From Cephalopachus bancanus (lineage: Eukaryota > Chordata > Mammalia > Primates > Tarsiidae), in NCBI GenBank assembly GCA_027257055.1, contig JAPVLO010000146.1, positions 2,046,001 to 2,110,000 of the forward strand: a stretch of DNA of 64,000 bases. Reading direction: 5' to 3'. How positions within the stretch are numbered: position 1 is the stretch's first letter; each line of letters starts with the position of its first letter. The translations under genes were made by a program, and so were the position numbers. Shown one piece after another: positions 48,243-60,535 of the stretch. The notes under the pieces are model-generated. The model was not told the DNA's origin. It saw only the letters and a program-made list of their open reading frames with translations, and ran no database searches.

Positions 48243-48922
48243 GTGTATTAGTTTATTTTGTATTGCTATAAAGAAATACCTGAGACTGGGTACTTTATAA
48301 AGAAGAAAAGTTTATTTGGCTCACAGTTCTGCACAATGCTGCTATCTACTTGGCTTCTGGCGAGGTCTCAGAAAGCCTACAATTATGGATGAAGGCGAAG
48401 ACATAACCAGTGTGTCACATGGTGAGAGTGGAAGCAAGCGCGAGAAAAGTACCAGTCTCTTTTTTTTTTTTTTTGAGTTGGAGTCTCACTGTCACCCGGA
48501 CTGGAGTGCAGTGGCATGCTCCAGCCACTGCAGCCTCCATCTGCTGGGCTCCTGCAATCCTTCCATCTCAGTCTTCCAAATAGCTGGAACTACAGGCGTG
48601 TGCTACCACGCCCAGCCAATGTTTTTGATTTATTGTAGAGATAAGGTCTCGCCAAGTTGGCCTGGTAGGTCTCGAACCTGCGGGCTCAGGCAATCCACTC
48701 ACCTCAGCCTTCCAAAGCGCTGGATTAGAGACTGAGCCACCGAGCCCTTTTAATCAACGAGGTCTGACGAGAACTCACTCATTACTGCAAGAATGGCACC
48801 AAGTCATTCATGAGGATTCACCCCCAGGATCCAATTACCTCCCATTGGTCCCACCCCCAACATTGGGAGTCACTTTTCAACATGAGATTTGTAGGGAACA
48901 AGCATCCAATCTCCATCAGTGG
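48243..48922 (-). mobile_element. MST/MLT1A-type MaLR LTR, split by an Alu
   Basis: 'gtgtattagtttattttgtattgctataaag', 'cctgagactgggtactttataaag', 'gtttatttggctcacagttctgca' and 'ggtgagagtggaagcaag', then after the Alu 'gaactcactcattactgcaag', 'ccccaggatccaattacctcccattgg' and 'atctccatca', are the complete reversed LTR. Confidence 0.9.
48460..48747 (-). mobile_element. Dimeric Alu in LTR, right flank damaged
   Basis: Reverse Alu, T15 to 'gagccaccgagccc'. The expected copy of the left flank 'accagtctc' is not present at the right flank (ttttaatcaacg), so the target duplication has been lost or the element end was trimmed. Confidence 0.92.
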
Positions 48923-49011
48923 GAAAAGTACCATGCAGCAAGCTCTGCTTCCCTCCCGCCAGCCTTGACTTTAACTGACTTATTATGCTATGATAGCTCT
49001 ACTTTATACTA

Positions 49012-49116
49012 ACCTGTGAGCATCCCTAATCTGAAAATCCAAAATTCCTAATGCTACAGTGAGCACTTCTTTAGGTTTTGGAGCATTTGGGATTTTGGAT
49101 TAGGGATGTTCAACCT
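49012..49116. mobile_element. Small palindromic DNA-transposon relic
   Basis: 'gagcatccctaatctgaaaatccaaaattcc' and 'gggattttggattagggatgttc' are inverted copies about 35 nt apart. Old non-autonomous DNA transposons (MITE-like) have this layout. Family not assigned. Confidence 0.65.
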
Positions 49117-49119
49117 GTT

Positions 49120-49250
49120 TAGATAGATATTGTTATCATCCCCAAATTACAGGTGAAAATGTTGAGGCAGAATGAGATAAGGGGATTTAAACGAGTGTAA
49201 GGTTTTTGAGTATGTTCACAGCCGAGCCAGGTGTAGAATTAGTGCATTAC
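49120..49250 (-). mobile_element. MIR fragment
   Basis: 'tattgttatcatccccaaattacaggtgaaaatgttgaggc', then 'gccgagccaggtgtagaattag', is reversed MIR. Confidence 0.75.
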
Positions 49251-49348
49251 TTTCAAGGTAGCTTACTGAGTGCTGTTGACAGAGAGATAGGTAAGATGCA
49301 GCCCTTCCCCTTTTCCCAACCTTGGCTATCCTCTCTCCTGGTTTAGGG

Positions 49349-49560
49349 CAGGGGTTCTCAGCCTGGGCGCTTTTGACATCAGGGGCTAGATAACACTTTG
49401 CTGGGGATGTATTGTGCATTGTATGATGTTTAGCAGCATCCCTGGCCTCTACTCACCAGGGGACAGCAGTGTCACTTCCCCCAGTTGTGGCAGTCAAAAA
49501 GGTCTCCAGATATTGCCAAATATCCCTGACATGGAGATAATGCGCCTGGTTGAGAACATG
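49349..49560 (+). mobile_element. MER5A-like (hAT-Charlie) MITE
   Basis: 'caggggttctcagcctgggc', 'ttgtgcattgtatgatgtttagcagcatccctggcctctac', 'cagttgtggcagtcaaaaaggtctccagatattgcc' and 'ctggttgagaaca' cover MER5A from one terminal repeat to the other. The ends are inverted (CAGGGGTTCTCA and TTGAGAAC). Confidence 0.92.
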
Positions 49561-49567
49561 GTACCTT

Positions 49568-49765
49568 CCTCACTGATAGAGTTTGGATGTTTGTGCCCTC
49601 CAAATCTCATGTTGAAATGTGCCCCCCTATGTTGGAGGTGAGAACTAGTGAGAAGTGATTGGATCCTGATGGTGGATCCCTCCTGAATGGCTTGGTTCCA
49701 TTCTTGCAGTAATGAGTTCTCACTCTATTAGTTCACATGAGAGCTGGTTGTTTAGTCCACTCTGC
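49568..49765 (+). mobile_element. MLT1A/MST-type MaLR LTR, 5' half
   Basis: 'gagtttggatgtttgtgccctccaaatctcatgttgaaatg', 'tgttggaggtg', 'gaatggcttggttccattcttgcagtaatgagttctcactctattag' and 'gagctggttgtttag' are the 5' half of the LTR in sense. The 3' half is missing. Confidence 0.9.
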
Positions 49766-52700
49766 TTGGATTGGGTCCAGATCAGTTCTTCTCTTACCAG
49801 TGTCCCAGTGGGGCTGAGTGCAGGGTTAGTCAGAGGCTCTCAATGGCATGCACTTTGTGGGGAGTCTCCTGGGGTCCTCAGGCTGGCTCTGGCACTGGTG
49901 GGATCCCTACACTGTCTTTCCCACAGGACCTCTTCTTTACTTACCCAGCCTCTAAGCAGGTGTGCTTATATATACTCATCTTTTCACCTTTTTCCTGTGT
50001 TCCCTGAAGTGTCCAGGAAAGAAAGCAAAGAACAGGCCTATGGTGACTTCTCTGATTCAGTGTTTATTAGCTAAATGAACAGCAAGTGTATGCTGTGGTT
50101 GTTAATCTGCAGGGGAAAAATATAGACCTGGATTTGATTGACTTTCTCTCCAATCAGGATGAGCAAGTAGAGAAGCTGATGGACAGCTGTTGCTAAAAAA
50201 TATATCCTATCACCAGTCGGTCAAAGCATTTAATGAGCACCAAACCTAAGTTTGCTAAGCACAGTAGATTTAATTTCAAATGTATCATTTCCATACAGAA
50301 ATTAAGAGGAGTTAATTTGGAACTTTATTTTAGGTAGCATATATATTTTTAATCTCTCTGATCTTCCCAACAACCTCTGGATATGCTTGGATCACTGAAG
50401 AAAGCTTGGCTCGTCTCTTGGATTTTGTGTGTTTCGGTACATTCTATTGGAATGCTTTCCTTTAGACATTTATGTCTGCCAAGTCCGTGACATTTCTCTT
50501 ATGATGCGTGGTGTCTCTATGTGTCACCAAGAGCTTATTGTTAAGCTGAGGCTTAATTTCTACGTTGACTAACTGTTTTATGCACAAAAGTCTGCTGGGA
50601 CTGTGCTCAGGGAACGGACTCTGGGGTGGCCACTGGAAGGGCAGTGAGATATCTGGAAAGGGAGATTCCCAGGCCTTTATCAATTTTCTTCCTGATTGAA
50701 ATTCACCAGGATGATCTGTCTGTTCTTGATTCAGGGCATGTTATGATTTAGTGAAAGCATTGCTGCTCACTCTCCCACTTTTGATTTATTAGGAAGTGAG
50801 CTCCTGGATACTGAAAGGCCTGGGTTATCATTTGGTTGATAGCTTTAAGCTTTTCTGAATCTTCTCCAATATTCTGTTTTCTGGTTTTCTTTTTGAATTA
50901 TTTATTTATGGGGGGGTTTTCCTTATAGTCACTATTTAAATTATGAAGGATAGCTCTTGGTTTGGTATATACATCAATATTATTAGAGAGTCATGAGGCT
51001 CTGATATGAGTTTAAATAGAGCAACTCTAAAGAATTTTCCTTTGGGTGGTCTTATTTGGTCATGTGAAGTTTTCAGGAACAACCATTGTCCCAGCTACAC
51101 CAAACAACCTTCCCCTTGTCTGCCTGTCACTATAAAGGCTGGTAAAATCATCCACACCCAGCATCCCTTGAAACTAGACAATTCCACAAATTCAGGCCAA
51201 TGAGATGATAGTAAAGGAAGCTTAGCAGGTTTGAAGGGTTTCTGGGAGAGCTTTTTCCTCCCTGATGAAAGAATTACACAAGGATAGTGCTCTTTAACTT
51301 TCATATTTTTGGCTATGACCATGTGAGATGACTGGAGCTGTGGCAGCCATTCTGTGACCGTAAAGGAAAGGTCTCTCCTCAAGAGAATGACAGAGATGCC
51401 AAAGTCAGCATCTTGGCATAATGGGAACCCAACTAAGAGTTTAAACCATAAGACAATTAATTAATTTATTTGTTTGTTTATTTATCTGCTTTTAGTGGTA
51501 GATATTTCCAGGGGTGGTTCTATCACCTGCAGCTACAAGTAACATATCAACTAAAGCTCAATCACCAGAGTCTACACACTCAGTAATAGCTAACACTAAA
51601 GCTACAGGCTTTTGACCTCTGGTAGAGGTCTCTTCCTTAGTTCCACAGATGCAGCTTATAAAGTTAAAGAAATACTTGTCAAGTACTTCTACAACTGAGT
51701 AATAAGATATGTGGATAAGAGGAGAGAAAGTGGTATCATTTCAAATAATATTTAATTCACAAGAATATTTGAAATTGACCAAATCCAGCAAACAAAACAG
51801 TAAAAGAAGTAGGTCTTAAAATAAAAATATCCGTATAATATTTAAGTCTGGATTAAGAAAAAACAATACGAAAGCTCTGAAACTCTATACCCTGCGATTT
51901 AAATGACTTAATAACAATTTAATTTGTTTCTAGCCCTTTAACTCTGGAGTCTCCTTCAGATCCATCTCTACCTTGGAGTCAGCTGTTAGTGAGGACTTGG
52001 TGGGGGGAGGGATGCTTATTCTCTTATTGTCTTTGAAAGAAACAGCATAAACAGGGAGAGTTCTCCAGCTCTGTGCACCAGGTTCATCTACTTCCCTTTG
52101 GTTTTCTTCATGAGGACCAGCAGTGTTTAAAATAAAATTTCTCCCTAACAATCTGCACATTTTTGAAGGGACTTGACCTTTTGTTCACAATTGCACTTAC
52201 ACCGAGGGCAGACATGAAGGCGGTAAAAGGCTCAGACTTGTAGATGGCATTCTGAATATAACTCTTTAAGATACAGAGCCTTATGAGATTTGGAAATCAA
52301 AATTACACTTGGACTGACAGCTTGTGTGTGGCAAGATTCATCTCGACGTGATTTAAAGAGCTGAGGATCCTAAGCTGCCAGAATCAGCCTTTGAAAGAAA
52401 AAGATGGGCTCAGTATGCCATGACTGTGTTGCTTGAATGACTACAAGATGTTCAAATATGCTAACTCTGAGCAGGGTAACTCACTGTGACATGTTCCGAG
52501 AAAGAATTGAATTCCACAAGACAAGAAATTCGGTGATACAGGCTTTTATGCGAGTTGATTAATAAACTTCTCAAAGGATTACACCCAAACCGACTGCTTT
52601 CTCTGGAATAATGTGCAATGGGAGGTGAAAAACTTCTTGACTCATAGCTGGTAGCAGAATTCATTGCAGAAAGGAAGCTGGCAGAAAAGATGTCTCTTGG

Positions 52701-52992
52701 GGAAGAGGTTGAGACCTCAAGGTCTGGGGGGTAACTGGTCCTGCAGAGGACAAGAAAGAAGCAGCAATGGTTCAGCACAACAAGGGACATTTTTTTGGTC
52801 CTGTTGAGGAAGGATATAGGGAGAGAGGTGGAAGTTGGGGGAGAAGTGTAAAAATATGACGTATGGGGGGGAACCAAAGAGTATGAGGTAGCCCATGAAG
52901 CTTTTGGGTGGTGGAGGGGCTGAGGCTTCCAAGCACAACTGGATGTTCTTTGCCATGTGAACTCTCCTGTGGTCTCCTTCCAAATCTCCAGT
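49766..52992. other. Repeat-poor DNA, no gene recognised
   Basis: About 3.2 kb with only chance frames (up to 120 codons at 49712-50074, overlapping the LTR, and a 211-codon minus frame at 52461-53096, mostly downstream). No domain, splice or promoter support. Confidence 0.4.
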
Positions 52993-53027
52993 CCAATCCA
53001 ATCCAATCCAATCCAATCCAATCCAAT
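52993..53027 (+). repeat. (CCAAT)7 pentamer array
   Basis: Seven exact CCAAT units head to tail. The minus-strand translation gives an Asp-Trp-Ile-Gly-Leu cycle in every frame, so the three long frames crossing it are artefacts. Confidence 0.98.
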
Positions 53028-53874
53028 CGACACAAGCATTGCCATTTGTAAGTGGATGTTTCCTGTGAAATTTGAAGAAGAGGCTGCATCTTCCATCTGG
53101 GCCTATGCACTGCAGAGTGGAGACAGCACTCATGGGGTGGCAAGGTGATATGTAGACCAGAGAAGGGGTGGGAGCCAGAGGCATCCTTCTCCTTTAACCA
53201 CTTTTTGTTGGAAAGGTTTGGAAATTATAAGGAGGGTTGGAGACTTTGCATAACACCACTTTGTTACTGTACTTACAATACAACTTGTGAGGTCTGTCCT
53301 GGACAGGGAGCTGGGCATTTTCGTCTAGGCCCTTCTGAGTGTTCACGGGTGGGTTGAGTGCTCTGCTGCTCCAGGTGATTCCTCCACTCTTCTCTTTCCT
53401 CTGTGAACAGGGCTTCCAGTTGTCTTTGGCCCCTGGGGAGCCCAATAGAAAGCTCAATATGGAGCTTCAGCAGGAGTTTAGAAAGAAGGAGGATAATGAG
53501 GTCAAGGCTTCTAAGTCCCTGCCTTCCTCTCTAGGAGGTCCTTTTAGTTAGTGTGGACTTTTCTGAAGATCTCTGTCTTCTTTCAAGAAGACTGTCTTTC
53601 CTTTCAGGTTTTGATGACCATTCCCTTCTTCCTTCCTACCTCAGCTCTAGGCAGGGTGATCAACTGTCTTGGTTTGCTGGGACTGAGGGTATTTCTAGGT
53701 CATGAGACTTTGAGTTTTAAAACTAGAGAGTCCCTGGCAAATTGGGTGGAATTGTTCATCCTGGCCCCAAAATAGTTAACAGTTCCATGGCTGTTTCTGG
53801 CTTTGGGTTATGGAATTATAACGGGTTGTGGTTTCCCTACGGCTCGTTCCTACCTTTGTAAATAGCTCTTTTGT

Positions 53875-53876
<2 letters not shown>
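53028..53876. other. Unique DNA, no feature recognised
   Basis: Short overlapping frames on both strands, none with a domain. Confidence 0.4.

Positions 53877-53877
<1 letters not shown>

Positions 53878-53930
<53 letters not shown>
53878..53930 (+). repeat. (CA)n microsatellite
   Basis: A pure CA run of about 52 bp. Confidence 0.98.
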
Positions 53931-53932
<2 letters not shown>

Positions 53933-54249
53933 CCTTGAATGATCTTATGCTAATATGCTATCTCTTTCTCGTTGGGAATTTGAGTGACATAGCGGGTATC
54001 TATGAACACCCAGGCCCATTTCCTCTCTGAGATTTGGTATCCTTGACTACCAAATGAGGTTATCCTAGAATATTTCCTACATTTTCCCACATCCAATATC
54101 ATATGACTAACATCTGACCACATATGACTACAATGGTGAAAGAAAAATCACAATCTATCTCTTAAAAATTTAAAACTATCTACTTCTTTCCTATTGTAAT
54201 CTTGTATGAATTCTTCCCAAAGAAGTCTTGAGGGTCTACTATTGCCAGG

Positions 54250-54830
54250 CCTCAAGTGCACCTGGGGAAACTGAGATGCAGTTCAAGTGGTCCTGGCTCT
54301 GGAGAGGGTCATGTCTGATCTAAGGGGAGGGAAAGAGACAGAGATCAGATTTTATCGGATTATTACAGTGTAACATGCTATGTGTTGAACAAGATGTATA
54401 CATAGTGTTCTAGAAGCCAAAAGAGGGGTATCAACCTAGTCTAGGGAGATCATAGAAGGCTTCCTGGATGAAGGGACACCTGGACTGTGTTTTCCAGGTG
54501 AAGAGCAGCAGAGGACATGGAAAGAGCAGGCAGGGCATTTATTGCAGAGAAACGGCACAAGTAGAGGCCAAGGGAGCCAGGCGGGGGTCAAAGACATAAG
54601 TCATGTCATGAATACAGGGAGATTTCCAGGTGAAGTAACTTTAGCTGTTCAGTTTTGGTGGGTCCTAGTATGTGAGGTAGAGGGTATGTCTGGAAAAGTA
54701 GACGGCTGGATTATAAAGGACTGGCAGGGTACTTAACAAGATGGCCCTGTATCTTGTAGACAACAGAAAACTACTAAGAGATGGGTTGTTTTGCCATCGA
54801 GCAGGGTGATCTAATATTTAAGATAGCTAG
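54250..54830 (+). mobile_element. L2 fragment
   Basis: 'catagaaggcttcctggatgaagg', 'gcagaggacatggaaagagcaggcagggcatt', 'gtacttaacaagatggccctgtatcttgtaga' and 'gccatcgagcagggtgat' resemble L2 in sense. Confidence 0.55.
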
Positions 54831-56200
54831 TTTCCTTTTGAAAATAAAGTTTAAAGAGCAGATCCGAACAAACAACAATAAAACGTAACGTGTGTCCCGC
54901 AACATTTCTGAAATGGTGCTCAAGCAATGTAATTTAAAAAATCTATATTTATAGTTATATGATATGATAAATTGATGCTTCTATTATGAAAACTCAGCAA
55001 ATTCTACTCTAAAACCATTTCTGAAGGAAAAAATAGCAGATATTAGACTTGGAAAACTCACCTGGATTGCAATTGTTCATTTATTTTAATATTCATTTTT
55101 ATTCACTCAAATTTTGAGGAGTTGAGTTCTGAAGCTAAAAGCATGTCTTATTTAACTTTCCATCATCCAGCAGTTAAGACATTCTTCAGAATATGGAGAG
55201 GCCAATAAATGTCTATTCCATGAAAAAAATCTTCACTGAGTACCCAATGAGTAGTAAGTATCAAGAAGTAGATTAACAAAACACAAAGTTTCTGTCCCCA
55301 ATACACCAAATGTTGTGAGTGGATCTTGAATTAAACCAGGTTTAATAAAAGGACATTTTGATTATTTCAGAAAAATGTGAATGTGGAATGGGTATTAGAC
55401 AAAAAGAGAACATACTGTTATTTTGTTAGGTGTGATTAATAGCATGTAGTTGTATGAGAAAATATCTTTTTTAAAAAAATGGTAAAATAGGAAGTATTTA
55501 GGGGTAAAATAATATGGTGGCAGGGATTTCCATTAAAATATTGTCATGTATGCTTCACAAAGTTTATTCAAAAGCAAAACAATTAAAAATAATGACAGAA
55601 ACAACAAAACAAGAAAGAAAAGAATGAAAGGAAGAAGGAAAGATGGAGGAGAAGGGCAGAGACAGAAAGAGGAAATGAGCTAGTTTCAATCTAGGAGAAA
55701 TTTCTAGACTTGAAAACACATTTGCAATGTTATACACACTGGTGAGTAAATGTGCTTTGTGATGGGGGCATGGAGTAAAAGTATAATCACAACCTGGGCA
55801 GAAACCAAGCAGAATGAATCCTAAGAGAAGTAAATTTTGGGTCATTTTTCCAGGGCTTATAAGAGCCTATTTCAAATTGAAGTCACCATTTATTTTCTCT
55901 ACATTAGTAGAACAATATTTCTGGTTTTCTGAGTCTAATAGCATTTAAAAGAAAGATAAATGGAATAAGACACTACCTTGGGCTAACCTGGTTACGATGT
56001 GTAAAAACAATCTGTATGGTTATCTTTAGATGATGCTTATTTGGGGGTTAATTGTATGGCCCGGGTTACTGAGAATAATGACAACATATTTTTCTTTCAC
56101 AAACTCATTAAAATCTTACCAAGTGTCTAGTGTGTCTTGAGCAATGCATTAGGTACTGATGCAGAAAATATGGCAAATTTCTTTCTTACCTTCTTTGTAT
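54831..56200. other. AT-rich unique DNA
   Basis: No gene recognised. A minus-strand frame at 55564-55845 (93 codons) is unsupported. Confidence 0.4.
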
Positions 56201-56202
56201 AT

Positions 56203-56524
56203 GAGTTTGCTAGGGCTGCCATAACAAAATACCACAACAGAAGTGTATTTTCTCACAGTTCTGGAGGCTAGAAGTCCAAAACCAAGGTGCCAGAAATTCA
56301 GTTTCTTGTGAGGTCTCTCTTCTTGGCTTGTAGATGGCTGTCTTCTTTGTGGTCGCATGGAGGGAGAGAGAGGGGTCTCTGGTGATTTCCTTTTCCTATA
56401 AGGACACTAGTCCTATAGGATTAGGGCCCTGCCCTTACAACTTCATTTAACCTTTGTAGGTCATATTAAGAGTTAGGTCTTTAATATATGAATTTTTGGG
56501 GGCACAATTCCATCCATAACATGA
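56203..56524 (-). mobile_element. MLT1-type MaLR LTR
   Basis: 'gagtttgctagggctgccataacaaaataccacaacag', 'ttctcacagttctggaggctag', 'ggacactagtcctataggattagggccctgcccttac' and 'ggcacaattccatccataaca' are a reversed full LTR. Confidence 0.9.
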
Positions 56525-56559
56525 TGTTGACATGCTAGTGGATATTTGGAGAATATGGT

Positions 56560-56735
56560 CACAGTTTAGAAAGAGCTCGTATAGATGTTTTCTTGACTTT
56601 TCTCTTGGCAACAGCCTTGTGAAGTTAGCCAGGGCTTAAAGTGACCCTCTTTTGAAAACTAAGACTCAGGTTGTTTCATGACTTGTCCATGGTTATGTCA
56701 CCAATAAATGGCAGTGATATTGTTTCACCATCTGT
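56560..56735 (-). mobile_element. MIR fragment
   Basis: 'ctcttggcaacagccttgtgaagt', 'gaaaactaagactcaggttg', 'catgacttgtccatgg' and 'ccaataaatggcagtgat' match reversed MIR. Confidence 0.7.
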
Positions 56736-56744
56736 CCTTTCTTT

Positions 56745-56940
56745 TCTTTTTTTGAGTTGAGGTCTCACTCTGTCACCCAGGCTGGTGTGCGGTAGTACAA
56801 TCATGGCTTACTGCAGCCTCCACCTCCTTTTGTCTCAGCCTCCTGAGTAGCTGGGACTGCAGGTGCATGCCGCTGCACCCAGCTAATTTTTAGATTTTTT
56901 TTAGAGTTGAGGTCTTGCTATGTTGCCTATGCTGGTACCC
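56745..56940 (-). mobile_element. Old Alu (AluJ-like), 5'-truncated
   Basis: 'gagttgaggtctcactctgtc', 'acccaggctggtgtgcggtag' and 'gcctcctgagtagctgggac', then a partial left arm ending 'ttgcctatgctggta'. About a third of the element is missing. Confidence 0.9.
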
Positions 56941-57429
56941 TTCCTTACGTTGCTTCTGTTAACCCAAAGAAAATGCAGTTGCGATTCAAATACTGTGCAT
57001 ATGGATGAACATCTGGGGTGAGGACAGTAATGCCAGACCTTCTGGTCTCAGGCAAGTGTTCATCTTGGAGCTAATCTGTGGTGCAGATCTGAAGGGTGGA
57101 TCTGTTAAGTATAAGCACATTGCGACACTTCAGAGGAGATTTTCTGTTAGCAGTTAATTATCACTCAAATTTGTCAGAAAGAGGAGAAGTGCTTCTCACA
57201 TTTTATTTTAAAATACGAAAACCTTGGAAAAGTTTGAGGATGATTCGCTGCCCTTCCACCTCCACAGGTGGCCCCAGAGTCAGACCTGAAATGTGGTACC
57301 AGAAGGGCCGTCAGTGAGACCCCCTGAGGAGTTCCTACAAGGGTGGCAATTTCAGAGACGTGATTCCACACTGAACACGATGCAACAACATGGCCAGGGC
57401 CTGAGAAGGGGAGAAAGAGACTCGGAATG

Positions 57430-57778
57430 AAAGGTGAACCTCAAAGCAATTCACTCGAGGTGGTTTGTACTCAAAGGCATTGCCAATGCTACATGAATGA
57501 AGCCAGATACAAAAGTCACCCTTCATATGATTCTGTTTATCTGAAATATCCAGAAGAGGCAAATCCAGAGACAGGAGACAGGTGAGTGATTGCCAAGAGA
57601 GGGAGTGTGGAGTGGGGCAGACGGGAAGTTACTGCTTGATGGGTACAGGTTTCCTTTTAGGATAACAAAACATTCTGGAACTGGATAATGGTGATGGCTA
57701 CACAGCACTGTGAATGTACTACATATCACTAATGGTAATTTTTATGTTAGGAGTATTTTACCACAATTAAAACATAGA
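57430..57778 (+). mobile_element. Ancient L1 3' end
   Basis: 'atgaatgaagccagatacaaaag', 'tgattctgtttatctgaaatatccagaagaggcaaatccagag', 'gagtgattgccaagaga' and 'aacattctggaactggataatggtgatggctacacagcactgtgaatgtac' form the old L1 3' end in sense. Confidence 0.85.
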
Positions 57779-60434
57779 CACATCATCATCATAATCTTAC
57801 AGGTTGGCTAATACAAACTTCATTCTCTAAGGTACTTGTACAACATACCTAGTGAGTCGTCATCCAGATTATACCTAAATATTTTCATTAAGAAAAAAAT
57901 TGGCATCTTAAAAGTAAACTTATTTCATTTTAGGAAGCCATAATTGTTAGAAACTCATTATGAAAGTGAATTTTCATGTGTATATGCTTATGTATGAGAC
58001 CGAGGCGAGGGGTTGCCAAATGATCAGGATAAAAGGATACCAGGTGTCTCAGATAGTCCCCATATTGATATTTTGCCTTGAGAAAGGATTCAGTTCTGGG
58101 CAAGCAGCAAACAGTCTTGCCAGCACAGCTATGTGAAGGTAGACTGTAATCTGAAGAAGGCTGCTGCCTTCTCCAGAACAGTTAAAACAAAAGCTCTTGT
58201 GTGTGACACAGAAGTTATGTCTTGGGTTATTCCAGAATTTGCCTGTAAGCTATCCAAAATCTGGCTTTTAATGAGCACTGAAATAGATTGGATAGGAATC
58301 TAAGACAAAAATTTCAGAATTTTCTGTTTGAAGAAATATACCTATGCCCATTTTAAAATGAGAAAATATGTTTTCACTTGGAAAAAAATGCATGAGAAAA
58401 CCCGTATTTGCCAGAAACGTTAAGTTGTTTTATAAGCAGGCATACAGTAGAATTTCTTTAAATAACGAAGTCCCCGGGGACTTTGCTTTGATTATAAAGT
58501 ATAATTCATCCACGTTTCTAAAAACCTGTCAATTGCGCAAATCCAAGAACACGTGCAGCATTTCTTTTTCTTCCTATGCTATAACCCAAATAGCATATCC
58601 CCTTAGTTTAACACTGAGAAAGATTAATAGTCCAGAAATAATTTTACATTCTGATGTAATTAATAGTGAAAAAAATCAGTAGAAGGAGCTGGCTCCCTGT
58701 GAGCTGAAGTTTAGGTGAGGAAAGGCAGTCGCAGCTCCTCCAATGGAATCACCCAGGCCCCCAATCCCTAGTCCCTCATCATTATGCACCACCTCTCTTC
58801 CGTGCCTCTCACAGCTCCTCTGGAGTGTCACGAGTAATTAGGGCTCCCTTCCACCGGGGTGTTGAAGAGCTTCACAGTGGCACAAAGGAAGATGTGAATT
58901 TTGTCCCCGGGAACTCACAGTGTTTTGCATTTTTCAAAGCCCTGCTTTTAGATGGTTTCCAGCATCGGAACATTTGAACAATGTCTTATCTTTTATCATC
59001 ATTGTAGTGGAAAAATACTAGCCTGAGGATGTGGGCTGTGAAAAGCTGTCAGAGACTGCCTACCTTTAGTATTTGGTGATGACGTGAGACGCTTTCTGCA
59101 ACTCTCCTCAGATCTGTGGGGAGAAGCCAGAAATACCAGGGCATCTCAGGGAAAATATAAGGGCAGCCAGGAAGAAGCCACGAGGGAAGGAGCTTTGTTT
59201 CAGACCTGAGGAGAAGTAGACATAACCAGGTTAAGACACAGAGGACATGAAAAACATATATCTTTTTTCAGCAAGTGATGAAGACTGGGCAGAGAGGGTC
59301 CCACGCAAAGCTTGTGCTCACTGAAGCTGGGAGACCTGTGATTTTCTCTCAGTGTGGGAGGGGCAGGGAGCTCCAGATGAAGATGCTGAGAACACAGTGT
59401 GATGCTGAAAACTTTCCCTCTCCCTCCCACCCTTCCTGTGGATTTATTAAGCAGGCAGGCAAATCGGTGTGCAAACAATAGGTTTGCTGGAATAACAGCT
59501 GGGTAAATGACAAATTATGCAATTTTGCAGGCGCACACAGATCTGCAGTTGCACAGAAATGAAATTATATGGGAGACGGGTTCTGTTCTGCCAGGCTCTG
59601 GGGCTGAGCCCTGGCCTGGCTGCTCTGTGCTGGAGAAGAATTTTATTTGGAGTCTGTCTTGCAGCCTGCAATTCTGGCCTGCGCCATCCCAAGCATGGAC
59701 CTGGTGTTTACTCATCCATGTGAAGAGGATGCTTTAACTCTCCATCTTCTCCTCCAGTGTGCAGTATTGATTTTCTGCTGTGAGGAGACAGAAAGACCTT
59801 TCTTCCAAGGACCTTGGCACAGGGCTGGCTGTGAATCGGGCTTTGTGAGCAAGGGCCTAAACACAGGGAACGCAGGATCTCTTTCTTAGTTGTAAATTGT
59901 GTTTGTGCAATTTACTAGTCATAACAAGTTTGCATTTGACTATTAGTTGTTCAAGAAAAATCCAACAGATTGAAGCTGCTTCATCACTTGATTAGTCTAA
60001 ACAAGTCTGGATAATTAGCCTGGCTAATTAATACCTATGTCTATTGTACAGTTTGAGCTGACATATTGTGAAGGCGGTGCCAGTTCAAAAATGTAGAAAT
60101 AAAACTGGGCACGAGGCATCTTTCTATGGAATTTCACCTTGAATATGCAAATACTTCCTCTTTTGAAATGTGATTTACAAAAATGAGAAACATTTGAAAA
60201 TTCTCCAGTCTGGAACTGTTTTTTATGGGTGTTTATGGAAACCCTGATCCTGCCTTGCAGGCATAAAAGGCTTACCAGCAGCATTGTATAAAGGGGAAAA
60301 AAAAAATTACCAGAGCTAGCCCTTGCTCTAAAACAAACAAACAAACAAAATTTCGGTGTGTAATACATTGAATTTGTAGTCTTGATAAGACAGAAAATTA
60401 GTCTTTTATTACTTTGAAATTAAGTACTCAGGTT
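57779..60434. other. Repeat-poor region, candidate conserved noncoding DNA
   Basis: Some 2.6 kb almost free of recognisable repeats. Segments such as 58850-58980 and 59990-60160 (TAATTAGCC, CTAATTAATACC; homeodomain-type TAAT words) look like the dense, uninterrupted kind of sequence that is often conserved. Frames of 104 codons (58368-58682) and 114 codons (60024-60368, minus) have no domains. Confidence 0.35.
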
Positions 60435-60435
60435 C

Positions 60436-60535
60436 AATGGCTCCCCATTGTTTACCAAATTAAGTACAAAATTTGCTTGGCTGTCAAAAGGCCTTGAACA
60501 CTTACACCCATCATGTGGAGTTCCAATGTGAGATT
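60436..60535 (-). mobile_element. Possible L2 fragment
   Basis: 'atggctccccattgtttaccaaattaagtacaaaatttgcttggc' and 'aaaaggccttgaacact' resemble reversed L2 wording. Weak. Confidence 0.4.

Noticed and set aside
52461..53184. Overlapping minus frames of 211, 155 and 123 codons
   Set aside because: All three frames cross the CCAAT array, which is open in every frame. The rest shows no domain and there is no splice or promoter support.
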